This document shows, piece by piece, positions 60,501 to 64,000 of a DNA stretch of 64,000 bases. Source of the stretch: Spisula solida (lineage: Eukaryota > Mollusca > Bivalvia > Venerida > Mactridae); the NCBI GenBank assembly GCA_947247005.1, contig OX365946.1, positions 49,750,734 to 49,814,733 on the forward strand. Direction: 5' to 3'. The notes below the pieces were generated by a model that worked only from the letters and a program-made list of their open reading frames with translations, was not told the DNA's origin and searched no databases. A program made the position numbers and the translations under genes. Numbering within the stretch: position 1 is the first letter of the stretch; the number at the start of each line of letters is the position of its first letter.

Positions 60501-63345
60501 CATAGATAATCTACTATATCAGAACATACTTCATTTCTGTCCTTGTATGATACCAAACTGTGCAAATACTGAAATAATAAAGGTTTAGTTCTTACAATTA
60601 CCCAACTGCTAATCCAGTCTATTAACAAAATCCTTGCTGTATGTTTTATTATTTTTTATTACAGCAAACCTTTTTTTATCCGACTCAATTAAGTTACATT
60701 TTTATCAAATACAATCCTTTTTTACACAGTTTATACTTTCCATTTGTTTAAATTAAAATGCGGACTTCCCCATGTACGCTACCTTAGGAATCTTTCAATT
60801 GGTCAAGATCAAAGGAATGAATTTAATAGATTTCAATTGTGTTACGGCGTGTCTTCGACCACCTAACTTGTGAGCAGGGGTTCCGCTGGGATTCACCAAT
60901 TCCGGATGCCTATGACCATTAGTTGTCAAAGCACAATGAAACAACACTAAATATGTATCATGATCATATAATCATCACATGGCTACCTCTACTCTCATTA
61001 AAAGATGGTCATACTGATACATAATGCCTAATTATGAAAACAAGATGCAAGTCTGTTTCAGGTGCCATTTAGCACACATCCCTACACCCGAACTTTGTTT
61101 CAAACATTGTTCTATTGTTCAAATTCAGCTTACGAAATTTCAAATGACGAACACTTCATCAAATAACTTCCTGCAGAAAAGTGAAATCTATCTAGTGCTG
61201 CAAATCTGGATATATGAAATTTGCTTTTAGAATTAAAGGAACATCTATTTACTAGTCAGATATATTAATACCATGCAAATAATGTTTCCAGGAGTAAAAT
61301 ACTGCTCCAACACATTTAAACATTTAAATCAAGACAATATTGTAATTACCTTCCACCAGATTTCGAAGCTTGGTGCATACTGTAACGCCATCTGACATAC
61401 ATCTGAGAAATCAGCAGCATCCTCATGTCTAGCATACAATGTAAGGTATTCTAACCAAATACTTGAACTGCCTTTGTTAGATTCTAGAGCTCGAGCTAAT
61501 ACATTTAATGTTTCATCTAAACATGTCTCAGTAGATCTGGAAAGTAAAACAACTTAATTTATGTTCACATATACTCTGGGTGGAATAGTTAGCAAAAACC
61601 TTGAAAAAGTCAATGATCAACAACAACAATTTAATTATGACCAGAGGAACAGATAAGGTTTTAGGCAATTGGGTATTTTACCCCCAAGCTTCAATTTTAT
61701 TTGGGTTTTGACAAATTTTAATTGGGTATTTAATAAAAGTAATTGGGTAATTGGTCTTTTATGTACTATTTTTCACTATAATATCATTTTCTATTTGCTT
61801 TTTCTTACCCCCTCCTCTCAAAATCTATTGGGTTTTTAAGAAAATTAATTGGGTTATTACCCCAATATGCAGCTTATCTGTAGCTCTGTATGACTATTTG
61901 TAGTTCTTTATCAGGAGCTAAATAGTGATCCAACCGACCAACGTTTTTATTCAGGAAAGGTAAAACCACTTTTTTTAGAGTTTGACTGCTGGATTCAGCC
62001 CATGTAACAATGTTTCCACATGGTTGGGACGTCATAACCAATACTGTAGTATTGTTATTGAAGTTGCAGTAAAGTTATACATTAAAATTATCTCATTTTG
62101 ACATGAAAATGTTGAAGATTTAAAATCTGAGCTACCAACATAGTAATTTATTCCGGTTGGACAAGAATTTTTATCAAAAATGTAAATGCTTTTTGTCCTT
62201 TTATATGTAAGATTTACAGTTTATTTGTGTTTTCTTGTTGATTATTTGACAATATACAGTAAAACCTTGGTAATACGAGCAGCAATTATTCGAGCAACCG
62301 GCCTAATTCGAGCAAATTTCAAAGTCCCGACGAATTTGCTCTATATTGTACATTAATTTATCCCTCTAATTCGAGAAATGTTATTACGAGCATCCGGTCT
62401 AATTCGAGCGCAGATGTCGGTCCATTCAACAGTTTTCAACGAGAATTAGTTACTTTATCTCGAGCAATCATCCGAGCGAAATTACACACCTCCGAAAATC
62501 GTCAGATTGAATGTTGCTGCGGTTTGTGATTTTCACACATCGTGATTATCACATTTTATGACAATAGCGTAGCCCCCAACACTTAAAATGGTTGTTTGTC
62601 TACGATTAAGGTGTCAAAGGGCAAGATTTAATTAATACAAATCAATAACGAGGCGTTAATTATGAGAAATTTAATGACAAGTCAACATTTGTTATAGTGA
62701 AAGTAATTTTCACGCCGCGTGTAACTCTTATGATTCACCGATCTAAATGTCAACCTTATCCAAGTCAGAGAAACAATCACAAGACAAGGATTATTTGATC
62801 ACTTAATGGTCGTAAATCAACTCAACTAGAACATTATACATGCTTTCACCTACAAAGGTAACATTCAACGAATGTCTGCACGACTCAAAATGCGTGTAGA
62901 CTTGATACACAATGACGATATTCGTAGTTGCAACCAAATACGCGCACCAAACATGTACGTGGTAAAACACAGTTACACTTAGTCTTAACAACAATTCATC
63001 ATACAATTCTGATAATTCGAGCAACTGGCTTAACTCGAGCATTTGGCTTGTCCCGATGGGTCCTCGAAATAACGAAGTTTTACTGTATTAGATATATGTA
63101 TCAAACACATGCTATTGTTAGATACAATTAGTTTGAAGTTTACACAAAGACTTACAAACGAGAACTATTAAGTTTGCTGTGGGCAAGTTTCAGCCAGAGT
63201 TGCACATCATTGGGAGAAGCCAGGACAGCTGATTCCAGGTCTTGGATTTCAGAACATTCCCCGTCAGCACAGAAATATCTCTTATCTTCACAACCAACTA
63301 GATTGTCTTCTACTTTATATGGTACAGAGGATATCTGCTTTATAG
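27429..63345 (-). CDS. ZFC3H1: ZFC3H1, C-terminal part (15 exons; 5' end beyond window)
   Basis: Nuclear zinc finger C3H1 domain protein. In vertebrates it joins the MTR4 helicase to polyadenylated RNA in the PAXT complex, for nuclear exosome decay and retention. Fifteen exons on the minus strand join as 63345-63156, 61536-61350, 60568-60377, 58854-58696, 58189-58005, 34450-34330, 33853-33776, 33061-32967, 32107-31997, 31372-31268, 30433-30167, 29602-29501, 28915-28876, 28191-28129, 27557-27429. Every junction is GT/AG and reading phase is continuous, giving 2,024 bp or about 674 residues. Recognition rests on recalled similarity to the vertebrate protein: LASPNDVQLWLKLA in exon A, LNVLARALES in exon B, and a C-terminus ending in an EELLN motif. 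The region is HAT/TPR-like helical repeats. The vertebrate protein is about 2,000 residues, so the N-terminal two thirds, including the zinc finger, lies beyond 64 kb. The E-F intron is 23.55 kb and holds a giant mobile element. Confidence 0.93.
28129..28191 (-). CDS. ZFC3H1: ZFC3H1 exon N
   Basis: 63 bp, 21 codons, phase 0. It encodes IQKLFEKCVRTIPFSLDLWK, matching the vertebrate LYQRALQKLPLCASLWKD. Acceptor TTTGTAG, donor GTAAAC. Confidence 0.9.
28876..28915 (-). CDS. ZFC3H1: ZFC3H1 exon M (micro-exon)
   Basis: 40 bp. The acceptor ACCTTTCAG was chosen because three upstream AG choices all give early stops in the phase set by exon L. It encodes ATTLAIRQRSHVQ, like the vertebrate AIAAEIVLKGQREVHR. 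Donor GTTGGT. Short but consistent in phase. Confidence 0.82.
29501..29602 (-). CDS. ZFC3H1: ZFC3H1 exon L
   Basis: 102 bp. After the split Arg codon it encodes LCEEYLLHGDDQKALSLCYP and ends NIHIWK, matching the vertebrate segment that ends TCLATWK. Acceptor ATTACAG, donor GTAAGA. It ends two bases into a codon. Confidence 0.87.
30167..30433 (-). CDS. ZFC3H1: ZFC3H1 exon K
   Basis: 267 bp, the longest exon here. It begins YIQFQYRQILTGPEK and contains EHWPGDQRLDYSHVNTVIEG and LEHVVNMMPNNEKILIR, which align with the vertebrate segment around DYWSNYEFHN and LERFCSVMP. Acceptor TTCTAG. The donor CAG|GTATTT is preferred over reading on to the TAA 45 bp later, because joining to exon L restores the vertebrate-like pattern. 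Confidence 0.92.
30530..30645. repeat. SINE body fragment
   Basis: Shares GGCTGGTTAAGTTGAGTGCT and surrounding words with the SINE at 5105-5300. It lies in the ZFC3H1 J-K intron just upstream of exon K on the minus strand. No tRNA head. Confidence 0.6.
31268..31372 (-). CDS. ZFC3H1: ZFC3H1 exon J
   Basis: 105 bp. It encodes LYLEHRKDLAGAVEMYETAL and ends KIWLG, matching the vertebrate ETVEAYEAAL..KIWMD. Acceptor TTGCAG. The donor GTAAGT at 31267 is chosen because translation hits TAA immediately after it. A second GTAAGT lies 20 bp further downstream, past that stop. Confidence 0.9.
31500..31690 (-). mobile_element. tRNA-headed SINE, minus strand
   Basis: The minus-strand head at 31615-31685 has TGGTCCAGTGATTAGTG (A box) and GAGTTCGATTCCC (B box). 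The body shares ACATGTGGA(A/G)GAAAA with copies at 32505-32690 and about 30740-30870. Sits in the ZFC3H1 I-J intron. Confidence 0.65.
31997..32107 (-). CDS. ZFC3H1: ZFC3H1 exon I
   Basis: 111 bp. It encodes VLLKQSVPIGYTPPSLIPEV and ends LADLWLNY, aligned with the vertebrate PYLWLIYCL. Acceptor TTTCAG, donor GTAAAT. The codon split with exon H completes Cys. Confidence 0.88.
32505..32690 (-). repeat. Related SINE copy
   Basis: Body words CCACAAGGAACCAGC and CACATGTGGAGGAAAATC match the SINE at 31500-31690. The tRNA head is decayed. ZFC3H1 H-I intron. Confidence 0.55.
32967..33061 (-). CDS. ZFC3H1: ZFC3H1 exon H
   Basis: 95 bp. It encodes NLSFMKKSLEQCPLGYFS, then a Pro/Ser-rich stretch ending DPLSLY. 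The vertebrate equivalent reads NLLPFLRKF and onward. Acceptor TTTCAG, donor GTATGT. It ends two bases into a codon. Confidence 0.82.
33285..33395. repeat. SINE body fragment
   Basis: Third copy of the body family at 5.1 and 30.5 kb, recognised by GTTTAAGTTGAGTGATGCC and GGGCATTGTGCC. Lies in the ZFC3H1 G-H intron. Confidence 0.6.
33776..33853 (-). CDS. ZFC3H1: ZFC3H1 exon G
   Basis: 78 bp, 26 codons, phase 0 at both ends. It encodes VFADAMEVNPHFAKVFNYA, matching the vertebrate VWLTAFEKNPQNAEVFYHM. Acceptor TTGTAG, donor GTATGT. Confidence 0.9.
34236..34301 (-). pseudogene. Partial tandem copy of ZFC3H1 exon F (F')
   Basis: 66 bp repeating the last 22 codons of exon F (the IWLTVANLYAVNGELDATIQ part) almost identically. 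A TATAG precedes it and a GTGTGT donor follows. Only 28 bp (34302-34329) separate it from exon F, too short for a usual intron. Reading straight through from F meets a stop after about ten codons. Phase 0 at both ends would let it follow F in frame, but its own acceptor would not fit after exon E. Probably not used. Confidence 0.75.
34330..34450 (-). CDS. ZFC3H1: ZFC3H1 exon F
   Basis: 121 bp (one base plus 40 codons). It encodes LEDVLTICRDLLQ and IWLTVANLYAVNGELDATIQ, a TPR-like helix pair corresponding to the vertebrate AAMELCKSLLES region. Acceptor TTATAG, donor GTTTGT. Its 5' boundary has been copied seven more times in the intron just upstream, and its last 66 bp are copied 28 bp downstream (34236-34301). 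Confidence 0.9.
34411..35097. repeat. 88-bp minisatellite derived from the ZFC3H1 exon F acceptor
   Basis: Eight units with a period of exactly 88 bp. The word GTCAGCACATCTTCCAAC starts at 34433, 34521, 34609, 34697, 34785, 34873, 34961 and 35049. The first unit is the real 5' part of exon F. Each further unit carries, on the minus strand, the same pre-acceptor tract, the TATAG acceptor and the first 40 bp of the exon, then intron sequence without a good donor. Units alternate CTATAACC and CTATGACC across most of the array, so growth was probably by 176-bp dimers. Confidence 0.95.
35330..37105. repeat. Left-arm palindrome array
   Basis: Dozens of copies of a 14-bp palindrome GCAGAATATTCTGC, with variants AATGTT and AATGCT, are separated by a small set of spacers of about 8-35 bp: TTTCTCGAAAG, TTTCTCTGGAG, TAACTATAAAAG, TTTTCGAAAG, TATCTATCAAAG and longer ones. 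Two successive blocks near 36231-36545 and 36546-36860 are almost identical, showing a 315-bp higher-order period. A 387-codon frame at 35747-36910 results from the repeat lacking stops in one frame and should not be taken as a gene. Confidence 0.92.
37110..38345. repeat. About 116-bp tandem array inside the left arm
   Basis: About 10-11 degenerate copies with a period of 115-120 bp. Shared words are GGAAGGTAGGCGTGTCATAT, AAAGGTATCGACGAGTA and GGGTCGGGCGGGGTCATTAA. One copy near 37700 is shortened. The right arm has nothing equivalent: there the palindrome array abuts the inner inverted block directly. Confidence 0.88.
38391..38874. repeat. Inner block of left inverted arm
   Basis: About 480 bp of non-repetitive sequence that is the reverse complement, at about 95% by eye, of 54373-54821 plus 55013-55045. 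It ends inward at CCTATAATAA on both sides, marking the inner limit of the inverted arm. No coding signal. Confidence 0.88.
38875..41094. other. Interior of giant element, no gene seen
   Basis: AT-rich sequence with short frames only and one imperfect hairpin at 40608-40695. Confidence 0.6.
40608..40695. repeat. Imperfect hairpin
   Basis: CTCAGTGC..AACAGTTG..ACTACATA on the left is mirrored by TATGTAGT..CAACTGTTTGCACTGAG on the right, an 88-bp inverted repeat inside the giant element. Small MITE or remnant. Confidence 0.7.
41095..42125. repeat. Degenerate tandem array, about 50-60 bp unit
   Basis: About 20 divergent copies built on GTAGGTCTAAGATTGAGCAC, CTGCACTCTGGACC and TTTTCTAGCAAGCTTT. 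Units become shorter and more divergent towards 42 kb. It lies inside the giant element. No coding signal. Confidence 0.85.
42441..42520 (+). repeat. tRNA-like sequence
   Basis: TTAGTCTAGTGATTAAGC (A box) and GGTTCGACACCC (B box) lie within 70 bp. No clean acceptor stem. Likely the head of a SINE or a tRNA pseudogene. Confidence 0.5.
42526..44507. other. Interior of giant element, no recognised gene
   Basis: A minus-strand frame of 65 codons at 43056-43253 (begins MSNDVSNLPGNVRF) looks somewhat protein-like but is not recognised. A tRNA-like minus-strand B box GGTTCGATCCCC lies near 42815. Confidence 0.5.
43839..43862. repeat. (AT)n microsatellite
   Basis: About ten AT units, inside the giant element. 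Confidence 0.85.
45883..45968 (+). repeat. tRNA-like sequence (SINE head or tRNA pseudogene)
   Basis: An A-box-like TAGCTCAGTCGG and a B-box-like GGTTCAAGTC are spaced as in a tRNA with an enlarged variable region. The acceptor arms do not pair cleanly, so a functional tRNA is unlikely. Confidence 0.5.
46215..46505 (-). CDS. Unrecognised 96-aa frame with acidic tail
   Basis: Lies inside the 3-kb TIR element. It has a basic middle (RKSRRNK) followed by a strongly acidic C-terminus with DDNDIDYDEADGDSDD. No family recognised. It may be a fragment of element-encoded or captured coding sequence, or chance. No splice signals or start context were found that decide the matter. Confidence 0.25.
   Translation of the reverse strand: MYRFNAARTMHCVECIRLLNTRGINRTASDSVVLSKETNYPDDRGIKKDGCTHIGTKLHNGVRKSRRNKISLDSFDDNDIDYDEADGDSDDKFADF
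46634..46706 (-). repeat. tRNA-like sequence, minus strand
   Basis: On the minus strand it reads TAGCCTAGTGGTAACG (A box) and, about 35 bp later, GGGTTCGAATCCC (an intact T-arm and B box). The acceptor ends pair poorly. SINE head or tRNA pseudogene. Confidence 0.5.
47790..48245. repeat. Mollusc-type dispersed repeat with terminal hairpin
   Basis: Contains GGGGTCAAAAACTAGGTCACC and ends with GGTGAGCGCTTTAGGGCCAATGG and a CTTGTT tail, a design I recall from many bivalve repeats. A shorter relative lies at about 2310-2480 (GGGTCATTAGGGGTCAAATA). The first 90 bp also resemble 29770-29860. Confidence 0.6.
48246..53569. other. Interior of giant element, no gene seen
   Basis: About 5.3 kb of AT-rich sequence. 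The longest frames are under 100 codons and unrecognised. One short GC-rich tandem repeat at 49468-49531. Confidence 0.6.
49468..49531. repeat. Short GC-rich tandem repeat
   Basis: Four to five units of about 14 bp, GTGGGCTGGGC plus three variable bases. Lies inside the giant element. Confidence 0.8.
53570..53840 (+). mobile_element. tRNA-derived SINE with fourfold A-box duplication
   Basis: The 19-bp unit GATAGCCTAGTGGTTGAGC occurs four times in a row at 53578-53653, and the last copy reads GATAACC. A B box GGTTCGATCCC follows at about 53680, then a body with ACCAAAGACGAAATAAAAAT and TTGCTAGACGCTCAGC. This head and body combination is, from memory, that of a SINE family widespread in bivalves. 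Confidence 0.85.
54373..55045. repeat. Inner block of right inverted arm, interrupted by a GGAC-type insertion
   Basis: Reverse complement of 38391-38874. Positions 54822-55012, about 190 bp, are absent from the left arm. This insert ends in GGACGGACGGACAGC and a hairpin of the form TGCCCCCAC..GTGGGGGCA, the same terminal design as the element at 63497-63761. It is therefore a later insertion into the right arm. Confidence 0.85.
55046..57520. repeat. Right-arm palindrome array (inverse of left arm)
   Basis: The same 14-bp palindromes and the same spacer set as the left arm, in reverse complement, over about 2.5 kb. Spacer order differs in detail and the block is longer than on the left, so the arms have expanded independently or by unequal exchange. 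Short minus-strand frames rich in RQNILLS repeats are by-products of the array. Confidence 0.92.
58005..58189 (-). CDS. ZFC3H1: ZFC3H1 exon E (upstream border of giant intron)
   Basis: 185 bp. It begins KSLVLPWQKP, like the vertebrate VMPWQAV, and runs to LMLYKNMIQLLQCQN, like LPLYTNMIALHQLL. Donor GTATGT at 58004 opens the 23.55-kb intron. It ends two bases into a codon, and the first base of exon F (34450) completes Lys. Confidence 0.92.
58696..58854 (-). CDS. ZFC3H1: ZFC3H1 exon D
   Basis: 159 bp, 53 codons, phase 0 at both ends. It contains KCVLWLSYIHLLSWQQLPE, matching the vertebrate segment with RCLAWLAYIHLIEF. Acceptor ATTTCAG, donor GTACTG. Confidence 0.9.
59037..59652. mobile_element. 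Pogo-like non-autonomous element
   Basis: Terminal repeats CAGTCAACTCTTGTTATCTCGA and its inverse from CGAGATAACGAGAGTTTACTG. The CAGT..ACTCTYGTTATCTCGA design is that of pogo/Tigger elements. TA precedes the left end; the right flank no longer reads TA. Lies in the ZFC3H1 C-D intron. No transposase. Confidence 0.8.
60377..60568 (-). CDS. ZFC3H1: ZFC3H1 exon C
   Basis: 192 bp, 64 codons, phase 0 at both ends. It encodes YLHSLVSYKDRNEVCSDI and, later, LLEVMLYKIHLSIITGH, which align with the vertebrate segment of the form FLHLES..EKD followed by LLEALLFRVQLHIFTG. Acceptor ATTTCAG, donor GTAATC. Confidence 0.93.
61030..61240. repeat. Dispersed repeat in a ZFC3H1 intron
   Basis: Shares GCACACATCCCT and TTCAAATTCAGCTTACGAAA with 63770-63890 and partly 29670-29720. 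Unknown family. Confidence 0.6.
61350..61536 (-). CDS. ZFC3H1: ZFC3H1 exon B
   Basis: 187 bp. The first base completes the codon split with exon A. It encodes a HAT/TPR-like repeat pair, with LNVLARALES and later QYAPSFEIWWK, matching the vertebrate pattern of a repeat ending in YAPD..FW. Acceptor TTCCAG, donor GTAATT. It ends in phase 0. Confidence 0.93.
62257..63085. mobile_element. Pogo-like non-autonomous element with TA duplication
   Basis: Terminal repeats CAGTAAAACCTTGGTAATACGA and the inverse of TCG(A)AATAACGAAGTTTTACTG, flanked by TA on both sides. ATTCGAGCAA words repeat near both ends. ZFC3H1 A-B intron. No transposase. Confidence 0.85.
63156..63345 (-). CDS. ZFC3H1: ZFC3H1 exon A (first exon in window)
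   Basis: 190 bp. Acceptor TTACAG lies just upstream and donor GTAAGT follows at 63155. It encodes an acidic linker (DLESAV) followed by the start of the helical-repeat region, LASPNDVQLWLKLAHSKLN, which is nearly the vertebrate ZFC3H1 wording. It ends two bases into a codon. Confidence 0.9.
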
Positions 63346-63496
63346 CTGTAACATAAAGAGCATAATTTGTTATACTGGTACCTAATTCAAACAAACCATA
63401 ACAAGTTGACCAGTTTATTACAGAGGTCATACTGAGGCATAATTATTAATACCCAATCCTAAAAATGAGACAAACAAGACTGCGTTCAATAAACGC

Positions 63497-63761
63497 TTAT
63501 GCCCCCTGTGGAAGCCTTGTCCATAAATAAGTCTAAGTCCAAAATTAGGTCAAGGTGAAGGTCAAAATGGGGTCAGGTGATACAGGTGTGTGGAGAGTGT
63601 TCATATACAACATCCATGCAAGTTTGGAAGCTTTGTAGCAAGCCATAATGATGCTAGAAGAAACGGTCAATTTGGGTTAACCAGGACGGACGGACGAACG
63701 GACGGACGGACGGACGGGTGAATCACTATATGCCTCCCGATCTATCGATACGGGGGCATAA
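63497..63761. mobile_element. MITE-like element ending in GGAC repeats and a hairpin
   Basis: Ends TTATGCCCCC and GGGGGCATAA. The 3' part has GGACGGACGAACGGACGGAC followed by a terminal hairpin around TATCGATA. A related end lies in the right arm of the giant element (54940-55012). This design is, from memory, common in bivalve genomes. Confidence 0.72.
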
Positions 63762-63769
63762 AAAGTCTG

Positions 63770-63940
63770 ATTTGGGTGTCATGAGCACATGTTTATTTCA
63801 ACACCAAAACTCTGTTCCAAACATTGTTAAATTGTTCGAATTCAGCTTTTGAAATGTCAAATGACTTTTTTAATCAAATAGTATCATTTTTATTTTCTGA
63901 GGAGAATTTCATTCTTTCTAGTTTAGCAAATTTGGATCAT
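63770..63940. repeat. Dispersed repeat, related to 61030-61240
   Basis: CCAAACATTGTTAAATTGTT, then ATTCAGCTTTTGAAATGTCA, parallel 61.1 kb with a few differences. Directly follows the GGAC element. Confidence 0.6.
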
Positions 63941-64000
63941 TCCAAAACTGTACAATCTGTGATATTTCTGTAATATGAAATATAGCAAGCTGCAAGAACA

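Overview
The window is an AT-rich animal genomic segment, most likely from a mollusc and probably a bivalve. This is inferred from one spliced animal gene with many short exons, tRNA-headed SINEs with a bivalve-like body, elements ending in a hairpin after GGAC repeats, and a high density of MITEs. There are no bacterial-style operons. Most short open frames are noise or lie in repeats.

Left part (1-27 kb): mobile elements surround a tandem segmental duplication, copy 1 at about 8318-12617 and copy 2 at about 17053-19801. Each copy carries a small gene for a predicted Gly/Ala-rich membrane protein (9289-9783 and 17560-18075). Copy 1 has since gained a 454-bp hAT-like MITE with an 8-bp target duplication and a 1.2-kb PIF/Harbinger relic; copy 2 preserves both empty sites. 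A 605-bp TIR element sits at the right edge of copy 2. Other elements here are a TA-flanked 1.36-kb TIR element (3261-4615), hairpin MITEs near 0.1, 14.1 and 26.0 kb, SINE/LINE tails and a minisatellite at 23.4 kb.

Right part (27.4-64 kb): the minus strand carries the last 15 recognisable exons of ZFC3H1, the scaffold linking MTR4 and the nuclear exosome to polyadenylated nuclear RNA (PAXT). They encode about 674 residues of the C-terminal HAT/TPR-like region. Every splice site used is GT/AG, all phases agree, and the stop codon is at 27429-27431. The 5' end lies beyond 64 kb.

The ZFC3H1 intron between exons E and F is 23.55 kb. Almost all of it is one 22,337-bp foldback-like element (35259-57595) with AAAT on both sides and inverted arms of about 3.2-3.6 kb. 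The arms are arrays of a 14-bp palindrome (GCAGAATATTCTGC and variants). The 15.5-kb interior has no transposase that I recognise, but holds tandem arrays, SINEs and a nested 3.03-kb TA-flanked element. Between this giant element and exon F lie seven extra 88-bp copies of the exon F acceptor plus exon start, and just past exon F is a 66-bp copy of its 3' half. The giant element and the exon-derived repeats are the most unusual structures in the window.
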